From Bacteroidota bacterium (lineage in GTDB: Bacteria; Bacteroidota; Bacteroidia; AKYH767-A; OLB10): a DNA stretch of 47,624 nucleotides. The stretch spans positions 1 through 47,624 of the forward strand of contig JAFDWZ010000041.1 in NCBI GenBank assembly GCA_018268195.1, in the 5' to 3' direction. Positions within the stretch are counted from its first letter, which is position 1, and each line of letters starts with the position of its first letter. This document shows, piece after piece, positions 28,332 to 37,237 of this stretch. Made by a program: the position numbers and the translations under genes. Under the pieces are notes generated by a model. The model searched no databases. It was not told where the DNA came from and saw nothing but the letters and a program-made list of their open reading frames with translations.

Positions 28332-28541
28332 GGATTAAAAAAAATCGCATTTCATTTATCTCTGTTTGTTTGCTGATAAGAAATATCTACCATCAGTAAG
28401 ACTATTGTATATAATTTCAAACTCCCATTTCAATATTCTATTCAGAATGGAAGACTTGGTGTGGTTGGGCTTTTCGTTATGGTTATAAAATATTAGCCTG
28501 TTTAATTGACAATCCCACAATACTTCTTAAATGAATGAAAC
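28332..28541. other. Intergenic stretch with an unrecognised minus-strand open frame
   Basis: This 210-bp gap lies between the GT2 gene and the rplS terminator. The minus strand has one frame open for about 56 codons with no start codon. Its translation contains the segments NHNEKPNHTKSSILNRILKW and EFEIIYNSLTDGRYFL and ends at a TAA near 28356. The composition is protein-like, so it may be the remnant of a gene, but I recognise no family. Nothing else is seen here. Confidence 0.2.
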
Positions 28542-28565
28542 AAAAAAGCCTTCTGCTCTGAAGGC
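28542..28565 (-). terminator. Intrinsic terminator of rplS
   Basis: On the minus strand, GCCTTC-AGAGCA-GAAGGC forms a perfect 6-bp stem followed at once by six T residues, 34 bp after the rplS stop. The plus strand adds an AAGGCTTTT repeat at 28568-28576 that could pair with the A-run side, giving an alternative longer stem. Confidence 0.75.
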
Positions 28566-28599
28566 AAAAGGCTTTTAACAAACCAAAATGAAACTAACT

Positions 28600-28968
28600 T
28601 TATTTCTCCTTAACAGAAGTTTTAACAATCTTTTCTTCAATACGTGCTGCCTTACCTGAAACATTACGCAGGTAGAAAATTCGAGCTCTGCGAACTACAC
28701 CTCTCTTGTTCACTTCAATCTTGGTGATTTTCGGGCTGAAAAGAGGGAAAATACGTTCAACACCTACACCATTAGAAATTTTACGAACGGTAAAAGTTTG
28801 TGTAGATCCACTGCCTTTGCGTTGTAAAACAACACCCTGATACTGCTGTTCACGCTCTTTATTTCCTTCAATAATTTTATAAAATACGGTAATGGTATCA
28901 CCAGCTTTAAAATCAGGAGTTTCTTTTACCGGAATCAGGTTCTGTTCTGCTATCTTTATTAAGTCCAT
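28600..28968 (-). CDS. rplS: 50S ribosomal protein L19
   Basis: The 122-residue product has clear L19 features: [45 protein letters not shown], then [15 protein letters not shown] and the basic RRARIFYLR tail. L19 sits at the 30S-50S interface. Length fits (115-130). It follows trmD by 124 bp on the same strand, matching the trmD-rplS order seen in many bacteria, though here without rpsP and rimM nearby. A good intrinsic terminator follows. Confidence 0.97.
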   Translation of the reverse strand: MDLIKIAEQNLIPVKETPDFKAGDTITVFYKIIEGNKEREQQYQGVVLQRKGSGSTQTFTVRKISNGVGVERIFPLFSPKITKIEVNKRGVVRRARIFYLRNVSGKAARIEEKIVKTSVKEK

Positions 28969-29092
28969 GTTCTATTAGATTTAACTATTGACTAAAATTT
29001 TGGGAGTGCAATAATAGTAAAAATAAATGTACTGCCATAACTCTCTATGAACTTTTTATAACAAAACTTGTTCAACCTAATGTCCGTGAATA

Positions 29093-29785
29093 TCAGCTAT
29101 TTGTATTCTTTTTCAGCAATTCAGGTCGTCTTTTTTGAGTCCGTTCAAGGCTATGTTCATATCTCCAGTCGTTAATCTGGCGTTCATTACCCGATAAAAG
29201 CACCTGCGGAACTTCCCATCCTTTATAAACTGCAGGACGGGTAAAAACAGGCGGTGCCAGCAGATTGTCCTGAAAAGAGTCGGAGAGGGCAGAAGTTTCA
29301 TCATTTAAAACCCCGGGGAGCAACCGCACAATGCTATCGCACAACACAGCTGCCGGAAGTTCACCTCCGGAAAGTACATAATTGCCGATAGAAATTTCAG
29401 TGGTAATCAGATGTTGGCGGATGCGCTCATCAATTCCTTTGTAATGACCACAAAGCATTATTAGATTTTTATGCAGGGATAATTTATTGCATAATGGCTG
29501 GTTCAACATCTCGCCATCAGGAGTGAGATAAATGACTTCATCGTAATCTCTTTTACTCTTCAGGTCTGTCAGGCAACGGTCAATCGGCTCAATCATCATA
29601 ACCATGCCTGCACCGCCACCAAAGGCGTAATCATCTACGGTTTTATGTTTGTTATGTGCATAATCGCGAAGATTGATGATATTTATTTCAACGAGGTTTT
29701 TCTCCTTTGCCCGTTTGACAATGGAGTGGGAGAAAGGCCCTTCAAGCAATCCCGGGTGAACGGTAATTATATCAATGTGCATCAT
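29093..29785 (-). CDS. trmD: tRNA (guanine-N1)-methyltransferase
   Basis: The 230-residue product carries TrmD motifs: [17 protein letters not shown] at the start, [24 protein letters not shown] and the trefoil-knot loop [13 protein letters not shown]. It methylates G37 in tRNAs with G36, using S-adenosylmethionine, to prevent frameshifting. Length fits (230-250). The first of two adjacent ATG codons (29785) overlaps the mazG stop by 4 bp, so I use it; translational coupling with mazG is likely. rplS follows on the same strand. Confidence 0.97.
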   Translation of the reverse strand: MMHIDIITVHPGLLEGPFSHSIVKRAKEKNLVEINIINLRDYAHNKHKTVDDYAFGGGAGMVMMIEPIDRCLTDLKSKRDYDEVIYLTPDGEMLNQPLCNKLSLHKNLIMLCGHYKGIDERIRQHLITTEISIGNYVLSGGELPAAVLCDSIVRLLPGVLNDETSALSDSFQDNLLAPPVFTRPAVYKGWEVPQVLLSGNERQINDWRYEHSLERTQKRRPELLKKNTNS

Positions 29786-30570
29786 CCTGCCTCTGTAGTT
29801 TTGGCTTCGTTCCAGTAAACATCCATTTCGGCAAGAGAAAGGTCGTGCAACTGTTTGCCCGATTCGCGCACTTTACCTTCCATATATTTAAACCTGCTGA
29901 TGAACTTTTTATTGGTACGCTCCAGTGCTTCATCCGGATTGAGGTGATGAAAACGTGCATAGTTTATCAGCGCAAAAAATACATCGCCCAGTTCCTCAGT
30001 CATTTTATCATGGTCGGAAGTGTTCACCGCTTGCTGAAATTCTCCGATTTCTTCTTCTACTTTTTCCCATACCTGTTCGGGTTTTTCCCAGTCAAATCCT
30101 GCGCCTTTGGCTTTTTCCTGGATTCTTTGTGCCTTCACCATGCTGGCAAGTGAACGTGGCACACCCTCCAGAACAGATGTTTTACCTTCCTTCATTTTCA
30201 GTTTTTCCCAGTTACGTTTTACTTCTTCCTCATCTGCCACTTTAACTTTACTTCCATTGGCAGGCGGATAAATATGCGGATGCCTTGAAATAAGTTTTTC
30301 GCACTCTGTATTTATCACATCAGCCAGGGTGAACCATTTATTTTCATCAGCAATTTTGGCGTAAAATACCAAGTGCAACATAATGTCGCCCAACTCCTTT
30401 TTAATTTCATCAATATTTTTGTCGAGAATAGCATCGCCCAACTCATACACTTCCTCTATGGTGAGATGCCGTAGCGTTTCCATGGTTTGTTTTTTATCCC
30501 ACGGACATTGCGCACGCAACTCGTTCATGATGGTACAAATCCTGCTGAATGCTTTTAAATTTTCTTCCAT
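29782..30570 (-). CDS. mazG: Nucleoside triphosphate pyrophosphohydrolase MazG
   Basis: I use ATG 30570 (262 residues, E. coli MazG is 263); a TTG eight codons upstream overlaps the -7 box. There are two all-alpha MazG domains. The first has CPWDKKQT, then the EExxE and ExxD type motifs in [11 protein letters not shown] and ELGDIMLHL. The second has EEIGEFQQA and [10 protein letters not shown]. It hydrolyses (d)NTPs, including damaged ones, to monophosphates and pyrophosphate in the cytosol. It is coupled to trmD by a 4-bp overlap. A good promoter lies upstream and runs into the start of the divergent PagL-like gene. Confidence 0.95.
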   Translation of the reverse strand: MEENLKAFSRICTIMNELRAQCPWDKKQTMETLRHLTIEEVYELGDAILDKNIDEIKKELGDIMLHLVFYAKIADENKWFTLADVINTECEKLISRHPHIYPPANGSKVKVADEEEVKRNWEKLKMKEGKTSVLEGVPRSLASMVKAQRIQEKAKGAGFDWEKPEQVWEKVEEEIGEFQQAVNTSDHDKMTEELGDVFFALINYARFHHLNPDEALERTNKKFISRFKYMEGKVRESGKQLHDLSLAEMDVYWNEAKTTEAG

Positions 30571-30591
30571 GTTCAAAATGCATTTTCTTTG

Positions 30592-30622
30592 CAAAGGTAT
30601 GATAAGGTATTGGTGTAGCCAA
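30592..30622 (-). promoter_or_regulatory. Promoter of the mazG-trmD operon
   Basis: On the minus strand, TTG at 30620-30622, a 20-bp spacer and TACCTTTG at 30592-30599 give a full match to the Bacteroidota -33/-7 layout. The -7 box ends 21 bp before the mazG ATG. The whole promoter overlaps the first codons of the divergent gene that begins at 30599. Confidence 0.6.
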
Positions 30623-31699
30623 CTTGCTGTGATAATGTTTTCCTTATGTGTTTTTGCAGAGGCAAATGCGCAAACAGTTTCGGGTAGTATATCTGCCGGA
30701 GTTGAAGGGCATTATGGGTTTGTGTTTGCACACCGCCCATCCATGCAACCACTTCAGCATAGTCACTTGGGTGCCGTTGTATTCACACTATCACATCAAA
30801 CCAATGGCAGCAAGCAATGGCATTCACTTTATCACTATCCCGAAATAGGATTGAAATACGGATTTTATGGTTTAGGTAATAAGGAACAATTAGGTTATGG
30901 CCATGCCGTTTATCCGTATATTGATATTCCTCTTGGAAAATCATTTAATCATCCTTTGCATTTTCAGTTTGGATGGGGATTGGGTTATATAACCAAACCT
31001 TACACGCGTTTGGAAAATTATAAGAATGTGGCTATTGGCTCACATCTGAATGCTGTTATAGCATTTAATTTTCACACCGAGATAAGACTAACTGAGCGCG
31101 ACATTGTGGCACCTGCCATTGGGCTTACACACTTTTCGAACGGAAGCACCGCCATGCCCAATCTGGGAATAAACCTTACAACCGTTCAATTGCACTACCG
31201 ACATTCATTCGGTACGAAAAAAGAAGTTGTAACGCCTTCGCTAAGTGATTTTAAAAAACATTTGCGTATAGCAACATTTGGTTCATGGGCATTTAAACAG
31301 GTATATCCGCTGGCAGGTAAAACCTGGTATGCATATTCGTTGTCGGCAAATGTGCTAAAACAGTATAGTGCCAAATCAGCAGTAGGATTAGGTGCCGATT
31401 TTATTTACGACCCAAGTATCAGTTTCAGAATGAAGAAGGAAAAAATGGCAATCAATTCTTCTTCTGATATTCGATTGGGTATGGCGGCTTCTTATGAAGT
31501 TATTGTATCTGATTTTTCTGTTATTCTTCAGATGGGATTATATGCTAAATCTGCCTGGAAACAAGATGGAATTTATTATAACAGACTTGGCATGCGATAT
31601 GTGTTTGCGAAGAATATTTTTGCAACCATAAATCTGAAAACACACCTTGCACGTGCTGATTTTATTGAATGGGGAATAGGATATTATTTTAAAAGATAA
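30599..31699 (+). CDS. PagL-like lipid A 3-O-deacylase / acyloxyacyl hydrolase
   Basis: ATG at 30599 gives 366 residues starting with a signal peptide (MIRYWCSQLAVIMFSLCVFAEANAQ). The 72 codons upstream in this frame overlap mazG and look accidental. It has an outer-membrane beta-barrel-like pattern of alternating residues and the PagL catalytic signature LTHFSNGS, where His and Ser form the active site. PagL removes the 3-linked acyl chain of lipid A in the outer membrane. This protein is about twice as long as classical PagL (about 170), so a larger barrel or extra strands are likely. The Ste24-type protease starts 2 bp downstream, indicating an operon. Confidence 0.75.
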   Translation: MIRYWCSQLAVIMFSLCVFAEANAQTVSGSISAGVEGHYGFVFAHRPSMQPLQHSHLGAVVFTLSHQTNGSKQWHSLYHYPEIGLKYGFYGLGNKEQLGYGHAVYPYIDIPLGKSFNHPLHFQFGWGLGYITKPYTRLENYKNVAIGSHLNAVIAFNFHTEIRLTERDIVAPAIGLTHFSNGSTAMPNLGINLTTVQLHYRHSFGTKKEVVTPSLSDFKKHLRIATFGSWAFKQVYPLAGKTWYAYSLSANVLKQYSAKSAVGLGADFIYDPSISFRMKKEKMAINSSSDIRLGMAASYEVIVSDFSVILQMGLYAKSAWKQDGIYYNRLGMRYVFAKNIFATINLKTHLARADFIEWGIGYYFKR

Positions 31700-31701
31700 A
31701 A

Positions 31702-32943
31702 ATGGATATAGCCAAACTGATGTTATGGATACTAGCAGCAATTCTGCTATTGAATTACCTGCTGAATACCATGCTTACATTGCTCAACTTGAGCAATCTT
31801 TCAGAAAAACCTCCGAAAGGATTAGAAGATTTATATGATAAAGAAAAGTATCAGAAGTCGCAGCAATATGAAAAAGATAAAAGCCGCTTCAGCCTGATAT
31901 CTGATTCATTTTCATTTGTAGTTTCCTTTTTGTTTTTAGTTGTCGGTGGCTATGCATGGTTGGATGAATGGACGCATACCGTTACTACTGATGTAATGTG
32001 GGCTACTTTATTATTCTTTGGAATGCTGGCACTAGTCAGCGACCTGATAAGCATTCCTTTTTCTCTTTACTCTGTTTTTATTATAGAAGAACGATATGGG
32101 TTTAACCGCATGACCATCGGAACGTTTATCTCTGATAAAATAAAAGGCTATTTGCTTGGAGGTATGTTGGGTGGCAGCCTGCTGGCCATGTTTGTTTTAT
32201 TTTATCAGATTACAGGCACTTCTTTCTGGATTTACATGCTGATAGTGTTTTCTGTTTTCATCATCATCATGAATGCCTTTTATGCTTCATGGATTCTTCC
32301 GTTGTTTAACAAACTTACACCACTGCCACAAGGTGAAGTAAGAGACGCTATTGAATCCTATTGTCGTAAAAATAATTTCGAACTCAGTAATCTTTATGTA
32401 ATGGACGGCAGTAAACGCTCTGCTAAAGCCAATGCTTTCTTCAGTGGACTGGGGCGAAAGAAAAAAATTGTGCTGTTTGATACTCTGGTGAATAATTATT
32501 CAAAAGATGAACTGGTGGCAGTGTTGGCACATGAAGTTGGACATTATAAAAAGAAACACACTTTATGGTCGCTGTTGCTCTCCATACTTCAGATGACTTT
32601 GATGTTGTATTTACTCTCATTTTTCATTAACAATAAATTATTCTCTGAAGCACTTGGTTCTGTGGATTACAGCCTGGCACTTAGCCTTATTGCATTTGTG
32701 TTGTTATACACTCCGCTATCAATCATCACGGGAATTCTGATGAATATGTTTTCGCGAAAAAATGAATTTGAAGCCGATGCTTTTGCCGGATCAACTTTTC
32801 ATGCTGAAGCGTTAATCAGTGCTCTGAAAAAATTATCCTCCGACAGTTTATCAAATTTATCACCTCATCCCTGGTATGTATTTTTTTACTATTCACATCC
32901 ACCATTGGCACAGCGTGTAGGAGCGCTCACTTCGTCCTTGTAA
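31702..32943 (+). CDS. M48 family metalloprotease, Ste24/CAAX prenyl protease-like
   Basis: The 413-residue membrane protease has several helices and the zinc motif HEVGH at 277-281, with the third ligand Glu in NEFEAD (355-359). The N-terminal helices and the EERYGFNRMTIGTF segment match the Ste24 subgroup rather than HtpX. In bacteria, which lack prenylated CAAX proteins, these enzymes probably degrade misfolded or surplus membrane proteins. It is co-transcribed with the PagL-like gene (2 bp gap), pointing to envelope upkeep. Length fits Ste24 (410-430). Confidence 0.9.
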   Translation: MDIAKLMLWILAAILLLNYLLNTMLTLLNLSNLSEKPPKGLEDLYDKEKYQKSQQYEKDKSRFSLISDSFSFVVSFLFLVVGGYAWLDEWTHTVTTDVMWATLLFFGMLALVSDLISIPFSLYSVFIIEERYGFNRMTIGTFISDKIKGYLLGGMLGGSLLAMFVLFYQITGTSFWIYMLIVFSVFIIIMNAFYASWILPLFNKLTPLPQGEVRDAIESYCRKNNFELSNLYVMDGSKRSAKANAFFSGLGRKKKIVLFDTLVNNYSKDELVAVLAHEVGHYKKKHTLWSLLLSILQMTLMLYLLSFFINNKLFSEALGSVDYSLALSLIAFVLLYTPLSIITGILMNMFSRKNEFEADAFAGSTFHAEALISALKKLSSDSLSNLSPHPWYVFFYYSHPPLAQRVGALTSSL

Positions 32944-33022
32944 ATAATGTTGTGAGTAATATGTTTATAGTAAGCAACCAACGGTTATAAAATTTTATTT
33001 ATTTTGCACACATAGCAATTAA

Positions 33023-33820
33023 ATGGAACTTTTTCACATCGGCTTTTTATCGGTCAGGCTGCTTGATATCATAGACATTCTGATAGTAGCATGGCTGCTT
33101 TACAAACTTTACCGTTTGCTGAAAGGCGGTGTGGCCATGAATATTCTTATCGGTATTCTAACCATCTACTTTCTGTGGTGGCTTTTTGTGAAAGTGCTCG
33201 ACATGCAATTGCTGGGAGCTTTGCTCGGGCAGTTTATTGGTGTGGGCATGATTGCTTTGATTATAGTTTTTCAGCAGGAGTTGCGAAGATTTCTCATTTT
33301 TCTTGGCTCCAACACCATATTCACCAGAGGCGATTTTTTCAAAAATCTTAAACACAGTAGTTTTAAAATCAGTCAGGATGCCGAAGCAAGTATAACACCT
33401 ATTGTGAGGGCATGCACATCTATGTCTAAAACCAAAACCGGAGCGCTCATTGTCATTGCCCGAAAAACCGACCTCAATTTATTTGAAGGCACAGGTGATT
33501 TGATGGAAGCAGACGTGAGCAAACGATTGCTGGAGAGTATATTTTTCAAGAATAGTCCATTACATGATGGTGCTGTAATTATATCGTCAGATAAAATAAA
33601 AGCAGCTCGCTGCGTGTTACCCGTAACTGAAAGTTCAGATGTGCCTGCGAATTTTGGTATGCGACATCGTGCTGCACTGGGCATTACCGAACAAAGTGAT
33701 GCTATTGCCGTAGTAGTTTCAGAAGAAAACGGGAATATGGCTATGGCTATGAGTGGACAACTTTATCCCAATCTTTCTTCTGATGAGTTGGAGCGTAAGT
33801 TAAAGGAAGTTTTAAGCTAA
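33023..33820 (+). CDS. cdaA: Membrane diadenylate cyclase CdaA
   Basis: The 265-residue product has three N-terminal membrane helices in the first 90 residues and then a DAC domain. Its two signatures are intact: LHDGAVII (Asp182-Gly183-Ala184) and MRHRAA (Arg214-His215-Arg216). It joins two ATP into c-di-AMP at the inner membrane. c-di-AMP commonly controls potassium and osmolyte transport. No CdaR-type regulator is beside it. The stop codon overlaps that of the convergent permease by four bases (33817-33820). Confidence 0.95.
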   Translation: MELFHIGFLSVRLLDIIDILIVAWLLYKLYRLLKGGVAMNILIGILTIYFLWWLFVKVLDMQLLGALLGQFIGVGMIALIIVFQQELRRFLIFLGSNTIFTRGDFFKNLKHSSFKISQDAEASITPIVRACTSMSKTKTGALIVIARKTDLNLFEGTGDLMEADVSKRLLESIFFKNSPLHDGAVIISSDKIKAARCVLPVTESSDVPANFGMRHRAALGITEQSDAIAVVVSEENGNMAMAMSGQLYPNLSSDELERKLKEVLS

Positions 33821-35145
33821 GCTTTTTTCCGGCCTACAAATTCCTTTATAGCAAAAGCCATTACTCCGGCTAAAATTACCACACAACCTGATATCACAAA
33901 TTCTTTTCCGGTAGAGATAAAAATCCACAGCCACACACCAATGGCCAATATCACAGGCAGAGGGTATAGAGGCATGCTGAATACAAGGTGCGAACGCCCT
34001 TGGCGTTTACGAAGTAAAACCACGCCAATAGCTTGACCAATAAACTGAATTAAAATGCGCATTGCAAGTATTGCTGAAATGACTTGAGTAAGTTTAAACA
34101 ACATGCTCATGAAAAATGCCACTCCCGCAAGTGTAAGTAAAGAAACATAAGGGAAATTTTTAGTAGGATGAAGCTTTGCAAAGGCGCTGAAAAACTGACC
34201 GTCCACGGCAGCGGCATAGGGCACACGCGAGTATCCGAGAAGCACTGCAAATAATGATGCGAAAGCAATCCAAAGTACCAGCACTGTAGCCAAATTGGCG
34301 GCTGTGCTTCCATAAATAGATTCAATGTAGGTGCTGATAACAAATTCGCTTTGTGCTGCTTGTTGCCATGGAATTACTTCTGCCACACAAATGTTCATCA
34401 TCAGATACAACCCTGCTATGACCGCTATTGAAATCATCATGCTTCGCGGAATGACTTTACCGGGATTTTTTATTTCGCCACCGAGATGACATACATTGTA
34501 ATATCCCAGATAACTGTAAATTGTTTTCACCGTTGCCATTCCCAGTCCTGCTGCAATGAGCTGACTGAAATTAAAATCGGCATTGACAAACTCATGTACA
34601 AAACCGGTGTGATGCGGAGCAGAAAAATATCCGACAAAAATCCAGCAGAACATCAGCAACACTCCGCTGCATAGCAGTAAGCTGATTTTTCCAATAGAGT
34701 TGATTTTACGGTAAAGCAAAATAGTGAGTAATACTATGACCGATGCAGAAACTATTTTTTTCTGCCAGTCGGTTATGGGTACGAGGTATGCAAAATATTG
34801 CGCAAAGCCTATAGCTCCAGAAGCAGCAACCAAGGGTGCCTGAATGAGCGTTTGCCAAACAAAAAGAAAAGACATGAGTTTGCCTGATTTACCCGGATAA
34901 GCTTGTCGTAAAAAATTATAAGAGCCTCCGGCCGCAGGATATGCACTACCAAGTTCGCTCCAAATTAACCCATCAACAAATGAAATCAATGCGCCTGCAA
35001 TCCATGCGTACAGAAAATACGGCCCCTGCAGATACTGTATGACCAACGGCAAAACGATAAAAGGTCCAATGCCAACCATGTCTATCATGTTGATAGCCGA
35101 TGCTTGCAGTAACCCCAGTTCGCGTTTCATTTTTGTTTCAGCCAT
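33817..35145 (-). CDS. APC family amino acid permease
   Basis: The 442-residue protein has about twelve hydrophobic helices. The first reads ASAINMIDMVGIGPFIVLPLV, the G-x-G type substrate site of APC superfamily transporters. A following GSYNFLRQAYPGKSG loop is typical of this branch. It should take up or exchange amino acids across the inner membrane, probably by proton coupling; the exact substrate is unknown. It is convergent with cdaA and shares stop-codon bases. c-di-AMP controls transporters in other phyla, but a link here is only suggested by position. Confidence 0.85.
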   Translation of the reverse strand: MAETKMKRELGLLQASAINMIDMVGIGPFIVLPLVIQYLQGPYFLYAWIAGALISFVDGLIWSELGSAYPAAGGSYNFLRQAYPGKSGKLMSFLFVWQTLIQAPLVAASGAIGFAQYFAYLVPITDWQKKIVSASVIVLLTILLYRKINSIGKISLLLCSGVLLMFCWIFVGYFSAPHHTGFVHEFVNADFNFSQLIAAGLGMATVKTIYSYLGYYNVCHLGGEIKNPGKVIPRSMMISIAVIAGLYLMMNICVAEVIPWQQAAQSEFVISTYIESIYGSTAANLATVLVLWIAFASLFAVLLGYSRVPYAAAVDGQFFSAFAKLHPTKNFPYVSLLTLAGVAFFMSMLFKLTQVISAILAMRILIQFIGQAIGVVLLRKRQGRSHLVFSMPLYPLPVILAIGVWLWIFISTGKEFVISGCVVILAGVMAFAIKEFVGRKKA

Positions 35146-35290
35146 TACAAATGTTTTGGCTAAAGTAATATTTCATTCATTTGCAGATTGGTTGTTAAAT
35201 TGCCTAAAACGTAAATACCGGTTAATCATAAACAGAATAGTTGCGATTTTTAATAATTTTACACATTCAACCTAAGTAAAAATATTAATT

Positions 35291-35701
35291 ATGAGTAAGC
35301 TAATAATAAACCGGCTGGATTATGCCCGGATAAAGAAGAGTATCAATGATGCAAAACAGTTCAGGTCAATCAGTAATGAAGAAGCAGAAAAGCTATTAAA
35401 AGAACTAGAATCGGCAAAGATTGTTGAACCGGAAGCTATTCCATCCAATGTGGTTACTATGAATTCGATAGTAAAACTAAGTTTTCAGAATACAAACAAG
35501 CAAATTCAGTTTCAGATAGTATATCCGGAGCAGGCAAATGTTAAAGAGAACAAAATTTCAATTTTTTCACCCATTGCAACAGCACTCATAGGTTATAAAG
35601 TAGGCGATGAAATAGAGTGGGTGGTTCCGGCAGGACTAACAAAAATCAGGGTTGATGAAATCATTTATCAACCGGAAGCAGCAGGTGACTACAATCTTTA
35701 A
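35291..35701 (+). CDS. GreA/Rnk-like C-terminal domain protein
   Basis: The 136-residue product has a short N-terminal helical part (SNEEAEKLLKELESAK). A GreA/GreB C-terminal domain follows (VVTMNSIVKLS ... VYPEQANVKENKISIFSPIATALIGYKVGDEIEWVVPAG). This matches Rnk-type nucleoside diphosphate kinase regulators and Gre-like factors that bind RNA polymerase in the secondary channel. The long coiled coil with catalytic acidic tip of GreA is absent, so transcript cleavage is unlikely. It is 27 bp before proline dehydrogenase, which has its own -7 box. Exact role unknown. Confidence 0.85.
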   Translation: MSKLIINRLDYARIKKSINDAKQFRSISNEEAEKLLKELESAKIVEPEAIPSNVVTMNSIVKLSFQNTNKQIQFQIVYPEQANVKENKISIFSPIATALIGYKVGDEIEWVVPAGLTKIRVDEIIYQPEAAGDYNL

Positions 35702-35704
35702 AAC

Positions 35705-35712
35705 TACATTTG
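35705..35712 (+). promoter_or_regulatory. Candidate -7 box for proline dehydrogenase
   Basis: TACATTTG is an exact match to TAnnTTTG. It begins 3 bp after the preceding stop codon and ends 16 bp before the ATG at 35729. No clear -33 element. Confidence 0.4.
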
Positions 35713-35728
35713 CGCAATAAAATTTTTT

Positions 35729-36907
35729 ATGGCAGATATTTCTTTCTCCAACCTCAAAAATGCATTTGCTTATAAAAGCGATGCAGAACTGAATCGTGCA
35801 TACCGATTGTTTCAACTCATCAGTAATAATTTTCTGGTAAGTATAGCTCCCGGAATTACTAATACGGCACTTAAGCTGCATTTACCAGTTAAGCCTATTA
35901 TACGAGCAACCATTTACAGGCATTTCTGCGGTGGCGAAACAATTGAAGAATGTAATAATACCATTGCCAAGTTGGGCAAGTACGGTGTAGGTTCTATTCT
36001 TGACTACTCTGTTGAAGGGCATAAAAGTGATGCTGATTTTGATGAGAATTGCGAAGAGATTGTAAAAACAGTAATCAGAGCCGTTGGCGATAAAAATATT
36101 CCATTCTCCGTATTTAAACCTACCGGTATTGGCCGCGCTGATTTACTTGAGAAAGTAAGTAGCAAATCAACTCTTACGGCTGATGAACAAGCTGAATTTG
36201 AAAGACTGAAAAACAGAGTAAGGAAAATATGCAGTACTGCTGCTGATAAAAAAGTAAGGCTTTTTGTAGATGCCGAAGAAAGCTGGATACAGCAGGCTAT
36301 AGATGATATGGTGGACGAAATGATGGAAGAATTCAATAAAAAGCAAACCATAATTTTTAATACAATACAGCTTTACCGTCACGACCGCGTTGCATTTATG
36401 CGTGCTAATATTGCAAAAGCACGCAGCCGGAATTATAAAGTAGGATATAAATTGGTGCGCGGTGCTTATATGGAAAAGGAACGCGAACGTGCTGCGCAAA
36501 TGGGTTATCCTTCACCTATACAACCGGATAAAGCTGCCACAGATAAAGATTATAATACCGCTTTAAAAATATGTGTGGAAAATCTGGATATGTTATCGGT
36601 GTGTGCCGGAACTCACAATGAAGAGAGCAATAAATATCTTGCTCAGCTTATGGAAGAAAATAAACTGGCACGTAATGATGAACACATTTGGTTTTCGCAG
36701 TTACTTGGAATGAGTGACCATATTAGTTTTAATCTGGCACATGAAGGCTACAACGTATGCAAGTATGTACCTTATGGACCTGTAGTTTCAGTTTTACCAT
36801 ACTTATTCAGGCGTGCTGCTGAAAATACCAGTATCAGTGGCCAGATGGGACGCGAACTGAAGATGATAGGGCAGGAGAAGCTGCGCAGAAAAAAAGAGAA
36901 ATCATAG
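35729..36907 (+). CDS. Proline dehydrogenase
   Basis: The 392-residue product is a stand-alone PRODH barrel with the FAD- and proline-binding segments FVDAEESW, LYRHDRVAFM, YKLVRGAYMEKER and the terminal YLFRRAAENTSISGQMGRE, whose double Arg binds the proline carboxylate. It oxidises proline to pyrroline-5-carboxylate, passing electrons to quinone at the membrane. It resembles the eukaryote-like mono-functional form rather than PutA fusions. Its stop TAG (36905-36907) lies inside copy 1 of the 44-bp repeat. Before insertion, this end would have overlapped the convergent FAD oxidoreductase. Confidence 0.93.
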   Translation: MADISFSNLKNAFAYKSDAELNRAYRLFQLISNNFLVSIAPGITNTALKLHLPVKPIIRATIYRHFCGGETIEECNNTIAKLGKYGVGSILDYSVEGHKSDADFDENCEEIVKTVIRAVGDKNIPFSVFKPTGIGRADLLEKVSSKSTLTADEQAEFERLKNRVRKICSTAADKKVRLFVDAEESWIQQAIDDMVDEMMEEFNKKQTIIFNTIQLYRHDRVAFMRANIAKARSRNYKVGYKLVRGAYMEKERERAAQMGYPSPIQPDKAATDKDYNTALKICVENLDMLSVCAGTHNEESNKYLAQLMEENKLARNDEHIWFSQLLGMSDHISFNLAHEGYNVCKYVPYGPVVSVLPYLFRRAAENTSISGQMGRELKMIGQEKLRRKKEKS

Positions 36908-36944
36908 CAACTCATCATACTGAGCAATATTGATTTCAGGCATC
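36901..36944. repeat. 44-bp direct repeat, copy 1 (att-like)
   Basis: This is identical over all 44 bases to 38983-39026. It begins ATCATAGCAACTCATCATAC and contains the proline dehydrogenase stop codon. On the minus strand it encodes PEINIAQYDELL minus its first residues plus a stop, the last 14 codons of the FAD oxidoreductase. The bases on each side of the two copies differ, so the repeat has sharp edges. Confidence 0.97.
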
Positions 36945-37125
36945 TTAGATAAACGAATGTAAAAATAGCGCAACTGCAAAAAGTTAAAACTTGCGGAATA
37001 TTTTACTGTAAGAGCAAAAATTCGCAATAAAATATATTTTTTACTGTAGATAGTAGAAGATTAGTGGCAAACAAAATATTTTGAAATTTAATGTCACTGC
37101 ACACATGGACTTTTGCAAGCCGATA

Positions 37126-37204
37126 CGCGCTTTGTGCGAGAGAAAAGTGTCATTCACTGATTAAGAATGATAATCAGAGTAGGCGCGAGCTACTCACTCG
37201 TGCC
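37126..37204. repeat. Cluster of three small stem-loops inside the insert
   Basis: Three inverted repeats follow each other: CGCGC/GTGCG (37126-37138, 3-nt loop), CTGATTA/TAATCAG (37157-37177, perfect 7 bp, 7-nt loop) and GGCGCGAG/CTCGTGCC (37182-37204, 8 bp with one G-T wobble, 7-nt loop). They could be a palindromic REP-like unit, recombination site structure or a small structured RNA. No T-run follows, so a terminator is unlikely. Confidence 0.45.
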
Positions 37205-37237
37205 ATACCATTACCAATTATAAGCAACTTACTATTG

